NCBI GenBank assembly: GCA_029532415.1
Contig: JAQOTA010000065.1
Coordinates: 620,001-684,000, forward strand
DNA length: 64,000 bases
From: Marasmius tenuissimus
Lineage: Eukaryota > Basidiomycota > Agaricomycetes > Agaricales > Marasmiaceae
Reading direction: 5' to 3'
The notes under the pieces were generated by a model. The model searched no databases. It was given only the letters and a program-made list of their open reading frames with translations, and had not been told where the DNA came from. Shown here piece after piece: positions 34,230 to 48,390 of this stretch (position 1 is its first letter; each line of letters begins with the position of its first letter). Position numbers and translations under genes: made by a program.

Positions 34230-34425
34230 TATGTGCAGACATGAGGACAGCTAAGCCCATGAGTGCTCAGTAACGCTGGCTTGTTCATGATCACTGTGAG
34301 ATTCACGGTGCTCACGAGCGCACATGAGAAAAAAGGTGTCCCATATTCACTTGTGAGCAGCCCCGAGGCTCACAGTGCTCATGACCGCTCATGAGCAATT
34401 TCGGCGTTCGTGAGCGGTCAGAATC
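34230..34425. repeat. TGAGC-rich repeat, right copy
   Basis: It contains cacttgtgagcagccccgag and ends with ctcatgagcaatttcggcg, close matches in the same orientation to the left copy at 33059-33260 (cacttgtgagcagctgtgag and ctcgtgagcaattacagcg). The order of the blocks is swapped between the copies, which suggests a unit made of shorter sub-repeats. Confidence 0.55.
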
Positions 34426-35035
34426 TAGCGACCCTTGTTCTGGTGCTGTGAATCCACTGCGATCAAGACTCAAGACCATCGTCGATGGGTTGGTACGGGA
34501 GAACCCTCGAACAAGACAGACCCTGCAGCAAGCCATCTATATCATAACCAGACACCAGCAATGAAAAAACAGGTCCTGTTATACAGGTCCTTGTGTTCGG
34601 TCGATGGTGTATTTTCGGCGAGTTCCAAAGGTGCACGATGCATTCACCCACAGGGACCCACATATGTCCAAATTCACAACGGCTCAAGCCACATCCCCGC
34701 TTCGTGTCGCACCTACATAAAACTATGAATGAACTAGTAGTTTTGCATCACTTTAATTATTACGCCCAATGGCAAAAAATACTGTATTCATGCCAACTTC
34801 ATAATAAAAATACGTCGTAACGCCTAACGAAGTAGGCTATGTGTATCATCAAACAGGTCCGTGGATATGGTATGACAGGAGACGGGTCCATGATCAAAAT
34901 AATTAATCGTGCGTCATGAATGAAACAAGAACATTACAACAGAATGTTGGGAATGAGGATGGGGAGATGAGACGAAACGAGCAGGATACGACAAATCGAT
35001 GAAAGGAGTAGTGATAGGCTCAGGGGAGAGAACGA
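34426..35035. other. Intergenic before the TKL kinase 3' end
   Basis: I see no gene, promoter motif or repeat here. Short overlapping frames on both strands (34435-34820) carry no domain. Confidence 0.4.
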
Positions 35036-37137
35036 TTAGCCGACGGCCTGGTTCTTCCTAGCAGATGCGGAGGCAATCTTGCTGGAAGCAACCATCTGGT
35101 GAACACCGGGCCGAGGGGGTCTGAGCCCACAGTCTCGGGGGGCGACCTCTCCACACTTGACATGAGCCCTAATTACACGTTAGGTATCAGCGGTCTGAAC
35201 AAGACGGGGGAGAAAAAAGAAACGACGATGTAACTCACTTGAGCCCGCAATCATCACACTCGAGAACCGGTTTCCATCCCAATCTCTTGTAACAGATGTC
35301 ACACTTCTGCACCAATAACCCGCTGGAGAAGAACAAGTCGAAAGGATTCCATCCCACCGTCGCAGCGATGGCAGGGCCATCCGGAGGCGACGAAGTCCCG
35401 CTGAGACTTCCACTGGCCTTCTTCGGTTTGGCTCCGGGTTTGATTAAAGTGAAGCGGTGAACCAGGGGGCTCGTAAAATTGGCAGATCGGATCGTCGATC
35501 CACCTTCAGTGGCCATGGCAGTAGATAGGAAGGATGAGCGCCCCGCTGCCGTATGATACGAGTCAAGGGAATCGATGGAAAGGATGGAGGACCTGCCCAA
35601 AAGGTCCTCTCCACCCTCAGGATGTTCCGCCATCTTTGACCTGAGCGACGAGGCGGGGGTCGAATGACCATCCCCCGGAAGGATCGGGGCTGGTGTTTCA
35701 TTCGGGTCAGGAGAGGGTCGAATAGTCAGGATGGAAGACAGGGCTGGAGGTTGAGTGGAGGTGCCTTGATGACTGTGCTGGCGAATAACAGTCGTACTGT
35801 ATTCTGAGAATGCAGAGTCATTTCCGTTGAGGAGTGGTTCACGGCCTGGAGAAAAAGGACGATTCAGTTCACGATCTGCAACGATGTGTAAATAAGCCCT
35901 CACCATCCTGTCCATCGCTCCAATCACTGTTGACACCGACATTCTGGAGCCCAGAAACCGCTTCCATTAGTTCATCGTCATCGTCGCTGTCGTCGCTCGT
36001 AATACCGCTAGTCCTGATATCCTTGCCAACGCCGACCCCAAAGCTTGGAATCCTCGGGGCGACGCCGGGTCGCTTGTTACCGGTCATATACTTGATGCTC
36101 CCAATGTTGACCGCATCTGCTTCATCAGGGCGAGCCAAAACCTCCGCTTCGATAATGGCCAAACGCTCGAGGATGTCCCGTGTGGTTGGTCGATCGGCAG
36201 GCTCTGTAGCCAAGCAATCCAGACACAGCGCAATCAGGTCTGGAGGGCATCCTGGACTGGCTGATTTATGAACCTCCTCAGCATCGATAGAGAACGTGGG
36301 TGCAGCTCGTTTGAAATGCCTGTCATCTGCCAACCTCCTCGCAATGATCTCGCAGAAGATGACACCGAGCGAGAAAATGTCCGTAGGCAGGTCAAATTCT
36401 TCTCCAAGAAGGATTTCGGGGGACATATAAGAATCCGTCCCGCAGAATGTGAGTCGTTTCGACTCGTCGGCGCTGCGGGCAGCAATACGCGCGAATCCGA
36501 AATCTGTGATCTTGAGCCGGCCGTTCGAGGTGACGAGGAGATTCTCGCCCTTCAGGTCACGATGTATACATTTGCGAGCATGCAGGTAGGCGAGTGCACG
36601 GGCGATGTCGGTGGCAAATGAAAGGCGTAGTCGCCATGGGAAGGGCTTGGATTTGTCATGAATGTAGAGTCGGAGGTTCCCGTTCTCGATGAATTCGGAG
36701 ACGATGAATATACGACCATCCGGTTCTGGTGCACGGGAAAGACCAAGGAAAAGAACGATATTTGGATGACGGGACTCCTTCATTAATCGCCATTCTCGTT
36801 CGAAGTATTTGGCGACGTCGTATTCATTCGATGGTACGACTTCCTTGATCGCTACATCGATCCCGAGGTATTTCCCTAGAAGCAAAGCGGCCATGAAAAA
36901 CTGGTTTATGAGCGACTAGAAAGCAGATGCTGACCCTTGTAAACCTTGCCAAAAGATCCGGAGCCTAGTGTTTTCCAATCTCCTTTGATATCCTAAGGAC
37001 GTAATCGGCGTCAGTATCGTCAATCATAACAGGCCATCATGCAACAGCGATGAACGTTGGGAACGTCTGCGATGAATGGTTGTCCAGGACTGAAGGAAAC
37101 TCACCTCGTAGGGAATGACATCAAATGCATCAGACAT
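35036..37137 (-). CDS. TKL-group Ser/Thr kinase with C-terminal C1-like zinc domain
   Basis: Start 37137 gives MSDAFDVIPYE, spliced to DIKGDWKTLGSGSFGKVYKG (Gly-rich loop). Then come VAIKEV (beta-3 Lys), WRLMKESRHPNIVLFLGLSR, FIVSEFIENGNLRLYIHD, the catalytic loop CIHRDLKGENLLV, ITDFGFARIA, SYMSPEILLGE and DRPTTRDILERL. All catalytic residues are present. An acidic Ser-rich linker follows, then a C1-like module: WNPFDLFFSSGLLVQKCDIC, YKRLGWKPVLECDDC, AHVKCGEVAPRDC. The domain order is kinase first and C1 last, the reverse of PKC and Raf. The arrangement fits LIM-kinase-like TKL kinases of basidiomycetes. It probably signals at membranes if the C1 module binds lipid, but several C1 lipid-binding features cannot be checked by eye. 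About five introns. Confidence 0.85.
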
Positions 37138-37808
37138 CCTTCTAGTCGTGGGGTCGTCTAAGCGAGAGTTTAGGCGAGGGATGAATGTTAGATCCTCGTT
37201 GCGGTCTAGAAATGGAGTTGAATGGGAAAGTAATAGACAGAGATGAGCTCTAGTGAATCGACTTTGACCGTCAAGGGCTGTGGTCGATGTCGAGGACGAT
37301 GAGCAAGCCGCCAAGTCACGTATTACTATGCTGTCACGTCGATTATTTGTCCCGATCCTCTTTTGGAAATATGTGGTACGGAGGGGCGTCGGTTCACTCA
37401 GTTCTTCTTTGATCCTCTTCTTTATAACCTCCCCGCAGCCGATATGCCACATTCTTCTTGCGAAATTCACAACAAAGGGAGCTGCCACATTCTCTATGAC
37501 CTTCCGGAAGTTTCGTAACCCCACCACAAATCGAAACGCAAACAGGCTGAGAGTGGTGGCAGGATCCCGGGCCTCAGATGAAATGCTCAGATGTTCCTCA
37601 GTTCCTGACAACGGACAACATATGCGGTCATTCAAGTCCATGATGACGAGGTCTGGACAGTGTGGACTAGTCACGGCCTCCGACTCGTGCGACAGAAACT
37701 GAAACGAAGGAAACCATGTGGGTGAGGCGCACGCTCGAAACTCGATCGTGAAGGCGAAAACTAGGATACTACTCTACATGCTATGCTACATTTCAACTGC
37801 ACAGGTTC
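37138..37808. other. Promoter region of the TKL kinase, 3' flank of lysyl-tRNA synthetase
   Basis: The gap is 671 bases. A frame of 216 codons at 37024-37674 overlaps the kinase start on the same strand and has no domain. It includes low-complexity Ser/Thr and Arg runs, so I treat it as 5' leader sequence. Confidence 0.4.
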
Positions 37809-40111
<2,303 letters not shown>

Positions 40112-40454
40112 CTTCAGTTTGAGGTCTCTGGGTTCGCTCGCGTATGATCGAGTTTGAGGAAAAAGATTATTTCGATATCGATTTTCAGGGAAAAGGGTGG
40201 AAGATCGATAACGAGCAGTTTTCAGATACAATCGACGTGACGATAACAGTCGAAAAGGAATTTTGTGCATCCGCCTGCCTGGTCAGAGAAAATTTCGTGA
40301 CTCGAAGAGCTCGAGTCAGATGACTCCCGTCTTCCCACATTTTGCTGGGCGCTCAATTTCAACTATTAGCGCGTGGCCGCGCCAGACCCTGACCGGCATG
40401 ACCAGTTCGAAGACACGAACGAAGGTATCCAGCTATCGAGCATCCCTAGCTATA

Positions 40455-40833
40455 CTGACCTATTTCAATCAATTCGGATGGGGTTTTCCGTGTGACCGAA
40501 GAATTTGCTGAGGTTGATTCGGATGGCAGGTCTGTGACCGGTGACCCCGGCAGAAATTTCGGATGAAACTGTAGAGCTGACGGAGGATGCAGACACGGAG
40601 TGTTGAGGAACGTGGCAGCTGATGCTGCTGCCCGCAAAATCCTCCAGACAATAACAAGCTGGAGCCAAAAAACAATAGAAACAGTGATTTTCCAGCTTTC
40701 CAGGCGTCCCGGAAATTTGTCACATTTGGGGACATTTCGGATGACCCCCCTGTGACTAGGTGACCATCCGAATTTTTTTCGGATGCGGAGGGACCTGTGA
40801 CCTGTGACATCCGAATTGATTGAAATAGGTCAG
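40455..40833. mobile_element. MITE, 379 bp, 26-bp perfect terminal inverted repeats, TA flanks
   Basis: The left end ctgacctatttcaatcaatt (running to 40480) is matched exactly by the reverse complement of 40808-40833. TA lies directly outside both ends (40453-40454 and 40834-40835), as expected for a Tc1/mariner-type target duplication. The inside is non-coding and rich in ttcggatg and tgtgacc sub-terminal repeats. There is no transposase, so it must move with a helper. Perfect ends suggest recent insertion. It sits between the lysyl-tRNA synthetase promoter and the 3' end of the first MFS gene. Confidence 0.85.
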
Positions 40834-41008
40834 TAGGTCGATCGAGATCAACTACGACGAGACAAACTTGTAGAATTTATGTATGTAATCTAAAGCCGAC
40901 TTGAACGACTGGGGCCCTACAGCCATCTAATATAACCGTGCCGAACTGGTACACGCCCATACCGACTACAATGCGTTTTTGTGACGTCTAAGAAACTCGT
41001 CTGTCCAC

Positions 41009-43018
41009 TCAGAACTTCCCGAACCACGATCGAAGAACAAGATGCCTTGCAAGAAGTAAAAGTGCACAAGAAAGAATAATCATGGACCCTAGCGAAAGAA
41101 GTGCGTGCGGTGCGACGACGTTAGAGTCACTTTCCAAGAGCGATTCGACCTAAAAAGACCTACCCGCATAGTACCCAACCGCCTCGAATCCGCCCGACGC
41201 GTCGTTAATTGCTCCAGAGATAGGCGGGCCGATGAGAGCACCGATAGCTGCTACGGTCATGATCATTCCTGTCCGACGACCTACATCATCAATTTCTCCC
41301 ATTGCATACATTGGAAGTACAAAAGTTCCAGCAAAAGCGCCTGTAAAGAATCTAAAAGCAAGACGCGTCGGAGAAGGTTGAGCTTCGACGACAATTATTT
41401 CACTCACCCATTGAGAATCGCAACGGCGAGTAAAGACTCCTGTGTGCGTGCGAAAGGCCATGCATAGGTCAGAACCCCAGCTAAGAAAGTCATGGGTGCA
41501 TAAAAGTTGATGGGACCTGTCGAGACGCAGTCACCAAAATGATTCGACAAGATCAAAAGGACTCGAGGTTGTACTTACCACATTTATCAACCAAGAAAGC
41601 TGAGATCAGACGGCCAGCAAGAGAAGAAGCGTTCGCAATAGACACGAAATAGAACGAAAAGTCGGGGGATATGCCTATTCGTATCGCACTGATATCAATG
41701 TAGGTGAGGACTATAAATTGAACGTGAGCCACTGTTCAGAGGGACCGCCGCGACGAGAACGTGAACATATTCATGACCCACCAGTATACAGTCCAAGGAA
41801 GGTAACCCAGATGGCAAGGCAATAAACACTGAACACCGGTGACTTGAACACTCGTATATTGACGATGCCTCCGGAAACATTCTTGGGAGGGAGTCGACGT
41901 CTAAGTGTCAGATTCGGAACAATCAGAGCGGCGAGCAGGATGAATCCGAGGATTCTCATCGTCCATTTGAAGCTAATGAGGGCGAACGGTGTCAAATAAA
42001 CGACGAGGACATTGTAAGAATGTCCTTACCCAACCCGATCCATCATTCTACGGGCGGCAATGGGAAGTACTGTCCCGCCGACGGAGGCACCCATGGATGT
42101 TATGCCCAGTGCAAGCCCCCGCCGTCTCTTGAACCAATGTCCTATCACGCCTATGGAAGGTCCGAACACCGTGCCAGAAGCGAGCTGAATCGAGGACGTC
42201 AGCCAATGAAACTCGTGTCCGAGCTGCAGAGACGTACTCCTAAGAGGATGCCTTGAACGAGTAGAAAATGCCAGTGTTTTGTGCACTCAGCGACGATGAA
42301 GCAGCTGGCAACGATAACTATAGATGCTATGGCGAAAGGAATCTTAAATATTCCAAGGTCGAATAATCGACCAGTGAAAAGTCCAGGAAGAAATATCAAA
42401 GCGTACTGCGACTCTGAAGTGAGCACGCGAAAGAGCCAAAAGATGATCAAAATTCTTACTTGGATGGAGCCTATCCATGCACTGACGGAGTAAGAGGTGA
42501 GCATAGGTGGGTCATGGTGCATTAAGTCTGTTAAGTTCACATCGTGGATGGGGACGTTCCCTTCAGTAAGTTCTCTTCGTAATAGGATTGAAACACCTGG
42601 AGGAACATTCAGTTCTAGTTCTCTATACTTTAGAAATTCCACTTACCCCCCAAGAGTTCACAAACCCAAAACTGTGCAAGTAGTGTGGTCAACGCCGGTT
42701 TAGCTGAAGAATGAAAACACACGCACGTTGCAAAACTTGTCAAAGCGGTCTATAGTAGACTCATATCAGAAAAACTGCGCTCGAGACGAAGTGAACGACA
42801 AAGCAAGAGCGCACTCCAAGAGTCACCAACCAGGCTCTTGTTCCACCATCAGGGAAATCGTCAGAAGGGTCGTTCACGCGCGTATCTTTCTTCTCCTCAA
42901 CGCCCCCTCCTTCTGTTGCCGCCCCTTTTCCAACCATTTTGTTCCCGACGGTTGTAGGGACCAGGTCAAGAGAATTGGCCCGAGAAATGAGCGAGGGAGA
43001 CACTGAACGGGAACCCAT
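41009..43018 (-). CDS. MFS transporter, monocarboxylate-type (MCH/SLC16-like), copy 1
   Basis: Start 43018 gives MGSRSVSPSLISRANSLDLV, then the typical cytoplasmic entry DDFPDGGTRAWLVTLG before helix 1. FGFVNSWG, VFQSYYEENLLKG, and AWIGSIQ (restored by a gtgaac..cgtcag intron) follow. Further helices include YALIFLPGLFTGRLFDLGIF, HWHFLLVQGILLG and RRGLALGITSMGASVGGTVL. The second half has RRRLPPKNVSG, VFSVYCLAIWVTFLGLYTG, FFTGAFAGTFVLPMYAMGEI, DDVGRRTGMIMTVAAIGALI, GPPISGAINDASGG and a last helix before WFGKF and TGA. This is the layout of fungal monocarboxylate/riboflavin permeases in the plasma membrane. The substrate is unknown. All joined frames are open. It is a near copy of the gene at 43704-45699. 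Confidence 0.85.
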
Positions 43019-43703
43019 GTCGATGAGGGCTGAACTGAGTCAGGGCAAGAAACAGCGAAAGGTTCGCGTTGGGCTTCCTAAGTCCTTGTATATGAAATTT
43101 GGGGTACAAACCCAACGGCCCCCCATTTTGGGAGGGACACCGAAGGGGGAGCCCTGGGGAGCCATGTCGATGAGTCAGGGCAAGAAATAATGGTGCCGGT
43201 GAGAGGTCGCGTCAGACCTCCTTGTTGACTTTTGTACGGCATGATAAAATCCGAATCACGATCAATCAGTAAGCTAGGGCAAAAGGCTGCAGTTTGTATC
43301 GAGTATCGAACAATACGGCGAACTCGGTTGATATGATACAAGTGTCCTCCGCTGGCGGGAACCACGAATAGTACGATTATTGTAGTCCCACTGGCGCGTG
43401 TCGAGGAGGACGTTACTAGCAGGGCGAGGAAGGGTGAGGATGCAACGATGGCATAAAAGTAATTGTCCGGAGGTAAAAACGGGTTCATCGCCACGACTTT
43501 GGGCCGGGTGCGGAATTCGGACCGTGAACTCCTCGCGCAGACCAGTTGCACTTATCAGACTTTTCCAAAGCCAACTTGAACCACTAGGGTCCTATAATCA
43601 TCTATAACCATCTATAACCATCTATAAGCGCAATAAACTGGTATACGCCCCTACCAGCCCGAGTGACACTTTTTTGGTATGTCTAATAATCAGCTCATCC
43701 CAC
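43019..43703. other. Spacer between MFS copies 1 and 2, with repeats
   Basis: The spacer corresponds to the 5' flank of copy 2 (45700 onward) and to the 3' flank of copy 1 (40890-41008). It contains a second copy of the start-codon region (gccatgtcgatgagtcaggg near 43161, compare the copy overlapping ATG 43018) and a short tandem repeat tctataacca (43592-43627, about three units). No separate gene is present. Confidence 0.5.
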
Positions 43704-45699
43704 TCAGAACTTCCCAAACCACGAGCGAAGAACAAGGTGCCTCGTTAGAACCAAGAGCGCACATGACAGAAGGACCATGGAACCTAGGGAGGATAATTGG
43801 GGTAATGAGATGACGTTAAAACTCGTGAAGGGTCATTCGACCCACCTGCATAGTACCCAACCGCCTCAAACCCATCCGTCGCGTCGTTGATCGCTCCAGA
43901 TATAGGTGGACCAATAAGGGCCCCAATGGCTGCTATGGTCATGATCATACCCGTGCGTCGACCTACATCATCGATTTCGCCCATTCCATATACCGGAAGT
44001 ACGAAGGTTGCGACGAAAGCCCCGGTGAAGAACCTAAAACCGAGGCGTTGAAGAAAGTTTGGCTTAACGTCAAGTATTCCACTCACCCATTGAGTATCGC
44101 AATGGCAAGTAAAGACTCCTGCGAGCGAGCGAATGGCCACGCGTAGGTGAAAATGCCCGCGAATAAAGTCATGGGCGCATAAAAATTAATGGGACCTGCC
44201 AAGGTGAGAGAGAGACGGAGTTACCAAAATAACAGAACCAGGACAAGATCCGAAGACAACATACCACATTTGTCAACCATGAAAGCTGAGATCAGACGAC
44301 CAACAAGAGAGGAAGCATTCGCGATAGACACAAAATAGAATGAAAAGTCGGGGGATATGCCTATCCGTATCGCACTGATGTCGATGTATGTGAGAACTAT
44401 AAGATTGCGAGCCGCTGTTCAGGGAGACTGGCGTAACGGAAATAGGAACATCGGTATCTCACCAGTATACAACCCAAGGAAGGTAACCCAGATAGCAAGG
44501 CAATAGACACTGAACACCGGTGACTTGAACACTCGTATATTGACGATGCCTCCGGAAACATTTTTAGGAGGGAGTCGACGTCTAAGCGTCAGATTCGGAA
44601 CAATCAAAACAGCGAGCATGATAAATCCGATAATCCTCATCGTCCATTTGAACCTGATAGTAATGAATGGTGTTGAACATAAGACGAGAAAAATTGCATG
44701 AATATCCTTACCCAACCTGGTCAATCAACCGCCGAGCAGCAATGGGAAGAACGGTCCCGCCGATAGAGGAGCCGATGGATGTTATACCTAAGGCAAGCCC
44801 CCGCCGTTTCTTGAACCAATGACCTATGACACCCATGGAAGGTCCAAATACCGTGCCGGATGCGAGCTAAAGCAAAGACATCAGCTAACGGTGCTCACTA
44901 TCCAAGCTACAGAGACCTACTCCAAAAAGAATGCCTTGAACGAGCAGAAAATGCCAGTGCTTCGTACACTCAGCGATGATAAAGCAGCTGGCAACGATGA
45001 CTGCCGAGGCTATGGCAAAAGGAATCTTGAAGATCCCGATGTCGAATAATCGTCCGGTCAAAAGTCCTGGAAGAAATATCAAAGCGTACTGTAGCATGGA
45101 GGTGAGCACGCGGGAGACTTGAAGGGGGATCAGCACTCTTACTTGGATGGATCCTATCCATGCGCTAATGAGGTAAGGAGTGAGTCACACAAGTTCTGGT
45201 TTTTTTGATCGAAAAGGTTCACATCGTTGACGGGGACGTTCCCTTCAGCAAATTCTCTTCGTAATAGGATTGAAAGACCTGGAAAAAAAATCAGGTCTGG
45301 CCCTCTATACTTCTGAAAATTCCACCTACACCCCAGGAGTTGACGAACCCAAAACTATGCGAACATCATGGTCAACATCGGCTTAGTCTTGTCGGAAAGA
45401 ATATAGACTCACGTTGCGAAACCTGTTAGCGCGGTCTATAAGGTGTTGTCAGAGAAGTTGCCCTGGCAGAAGTAAATATCAAGGCAAAGGCGTACCCCTA
45501 GAGTCACCAACCAGGCTCTTGTTCCGCCATCAGGAAAATCGTCAGAGGGGTCATTCACACGCGCATCTTCCTTCTCTTTGACTTCATCCTCTGTCGTGGT
45601 CTTCCCAAGTCCAGCCACTTCGTTCTTGGCGATTGTAGGCACTGCGTCGAGAGAAGTGGCCCGAGAAAGGATCGAGGGAGACACCGAACGAGAACCCAT
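43704..45699 (-). CDS. MFS transporter, monocarboxylate-type, copy 2
   Basis: It matches copy 1 along its length: MGSRSVSPSILSRATSLDAV, DDFPDGGTRAWLVTLG, LIFLPGLLTGRLFDIGIF, RRRLPPKNVSGG, VFSVYCLAIWVTFLGLYTG, FFTGAFVATFVLPVYGMGEI, DDVGRRTGMIMTIAAIGALI and GPPISGAINDATDG. Intron positions are the same as in copy 1, including the intron that restores the AWIGSIQ helix start. Flanking sequence on both sides is also shared with copy 1, so the duplication unit is about 2.7 kb. The amino-acid differences are mostly conservative and no frame is broken, so both copies are probably functional. Confidence 0.85.
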
Positions 45700-46247
45700 G
45701 TCGATGAGTCAGGGCAAGAAACGGCAGAAGGTTCGCGTCTTCCTTCCTCGTATTTGTGGTTCGACCCAACCCCATTTTGACTTTGTAACATGATACGATC
45801 AATCAATATAAAGCTGGCGGCAAACTGCAGTTTGTATCGAGTGTTGGACACGAGTACGTTAAACTCGGTCGATGAGACATGTGTCTTCCAAAGAGAGCCT
45901 CGAGAACCGTGAATGATATTACTGTAGTTCCGGTGACATCGAACCGTAAATGAAAGCGTGTTTAGAGAGGTTATGGCCTGCAGGCCCCAGGGTGAGGATG
46001 AAACAGTAAAAACTTGCCTAGAGGCAAAAACGGCCCGCCGACGCAGGCCGACGCTTGCTTATCGCCCCAACTTTAGGCCGACGGCAGGATTCGGACCGTG
46101 AACTCCCCCAGCAGACATCCAATGTCCATTCAAGTCGTGGTACAACAGTCTGTTGCAAGTGTACTATCCCGCAAGCGACATAAAACACATAAGGTTACCG
46201 TTCCAGCTTCTATACATGCAAAAGACGCTCTTCAAGGTAGCGAATAT

Positions 46248-48390
46248 TCATACCTTGCCGATCAGGTTTTTGAGTAACATATACCTCGTCGTGCATGCCA
46301 GCATCACTCCTACCAGAGTACAACCAGCTTAAGGGGTTGGAGATCCGTTGTTAATAACCGTGTATCAGTACGTGATTTGTTGATGACTCGCCTGCAAAAA
46401 TACTCATGGCCCTCATGCCAGCAGCATGTTCTACAGCGCCTGAAATCGGAGGACTGACCAGTCCTGCAAACGCTAAGAATAACATCAATATCCCAACCCG
46501 ACGGCTGAGTTCTTCCGGTTCGCCTAGATCGAGAATCGGATTGTAGAACAGCGCGGCATAAGAAGCGGCAAACAGGCTGGAATAGTCATGTCAGCTACGC
46601 AAAAGCTGCGCAGAAACTAGGTCCTAAGGCTTCTACACGTACCCGTGCAGCGCGCTGATCGCCACCAAGCTCGATTGGGTCATAGCGACAGGCCATACTA
46701 AGATGACTACTGCAGCAAGGATGGTGGACGGTATCATATGGTTTACAGAACCTAAATCATCGGTCAGAGACATAGAAAGCACTTTTAGCACAGGAACTAA
46801 CCTGAATAACTGGCAACAAGACCCGCTAGAACCCTCCCTATCCCCGAACTGCCGTTCATGATTGCAACAAGAGCAAACGAAAACGATTCAGGGAACCCTT
46901 TGGATACGGCGGTAGAAGCAACATAGGATGTAACTAATGCTTCGGTGAGGAGCAACACGGTGAACAACGAGCAGTAGGCCTTACAAGTGGAAAACCCGAC
47001 ATAGGTAAAGAGAGTCGCTAAGCACCACATCACGTAGCCCGGAGTCTTGAGGGGTTTCAAGCCAATAAGAAACCCCCTGGGGGTGGGAGGGTGGAAGTCG
47101 CCGTCTGATTGTCTATGTTGATAGTGAACATCATACGACTTGTGTATAATAGAGTAGCTCTTACAAGCGCCGAGATAGTCAGAAGGCCGAGTAAGGCCGA
47201 GTATGATCAACGCAATAACACGCATCGTCCATTGGAATCTGATCGGCGGATTTAAGCTGGGGCAGTGGACCAAAAAAGAGATTAAGCGCACCCGATACGG
47301 GGTAGCATCGTACGAATCACAACCGTCCCGCCGGCTGCAGATCCACAGGCAGAAATTCCCAAGGCCAATGGTCTCCTTTCCTTGAACCACTGTGATAGCA
47401 GGGCTGGCACCGGAGTAGCGATTACACCGCACGAGAGCTGGTATTTGTCACTTCTCGATGACTTGTAATCATGAGTGGAAAGGTGTCACTTACGCCGATG
47501 ATTATACCCTGACACACGAAGACTTGCCAATAAAGGGTGCATTCTGCGAGCAGCACTGTTGCCAAGACTAGAGTTATGCTGAAGGATATGAACAGCGAGA
47601 GAAAGTAGCCTTTGTCGAACAGGCGGCCGACAACCATACTTGGGATGAATATCAATGCGTACTGTGACCGCCGTGAGTAAACAGGCAGCAGACACGGAAA
47701 AGCCACTGACTTGGACAGAACCTATCCATGCGCTGATTATGAAAAAGCTTGAGACAAATCAGCAACCTCAAGACGAAGATCCACACGCACATATTCGTAG
47801 ACGAAGAACCTTCAAGGAAGGCTGCCACATAGAAAGCTTGAAAAACCTATGTTGCTCGAAACCGATTGTTAGGCTAAGCTGGAGGGAGTTGCCTGCCGGA
47901 GTGAGATAAATAACTTACGCCCCATGTGCTTAGAAAGCCAAAGCTGAGCGAGGAAATGAAGATCGGACGGAGCGCGAGCGTTGAACAATTGAAGGCAGAT
48001 GCTCATAAACACACTCACGCAGTAAATAACGAGCATACCACCTATGTGGTAGAAGCGAGCGGGTAATCAGTTCACTTGTGATCTTATGGCTCGGCCGCAA
48101 AACCAATGACATACCCCCAACATAACAAGCCACGCCCTAAGACCACCATCGGGAATTGTGTCGGCGTCGCCCAATTCGAGGACATTCTTTCGCGTGGAAG
48201 ATTGGTTGACTCCTTTTTCATCGGAAGTAATGGGGCCATTGCCCGCTTGCTTTGCGTCGTGTTGGCCACCGGAACATTCTTTTTCACTGAATCTACTATG
48301 AGCATGCAACGTGCCGCATAGTGTTGAAAACGAAGAAAGAGTTTCTGATGTTCGATGCGAGTCCAATTTAGGTCTTGAAAGAGCCGACAT
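46248..48390 (-). CDS. MFS transporter, monocarboxylate-type, copy 3 (diverged)
   Basis: Start 48390 gives MSALSRPKLDSHRTSETLSS, a longer N-terminal tail, then IPDGGLRAWLVMLG. Recognisable are LIFIPSMVVGRLFDKGYFLS, the helix after it, LIGLKPLKTPGYVMWCLATL, FTYVGFSTCKAYCSLFTVLL, GFPESFSFALVAIMNGSSGI, GRVLAGLVASYSG and MRAMSIFAG. The last exon reads VMLACTTRYMLLKNLIGKV and ends with TGA. To reach it the intron must begin gcgagt and end gtag, a GC-AG intron. The protein is clearly an older relative of copies 1 and 2. Its substrate may differ, and nothing shows it is broken. Confidence 0.75.

Noticed and set aside
37024..37674. 216-codon minus-strand frame upstream of the TKL kinase
   Set aside because: It overlaps the true kinase start in another frame and has only Arg/Ser/Thr-rich low-complexity sequence.
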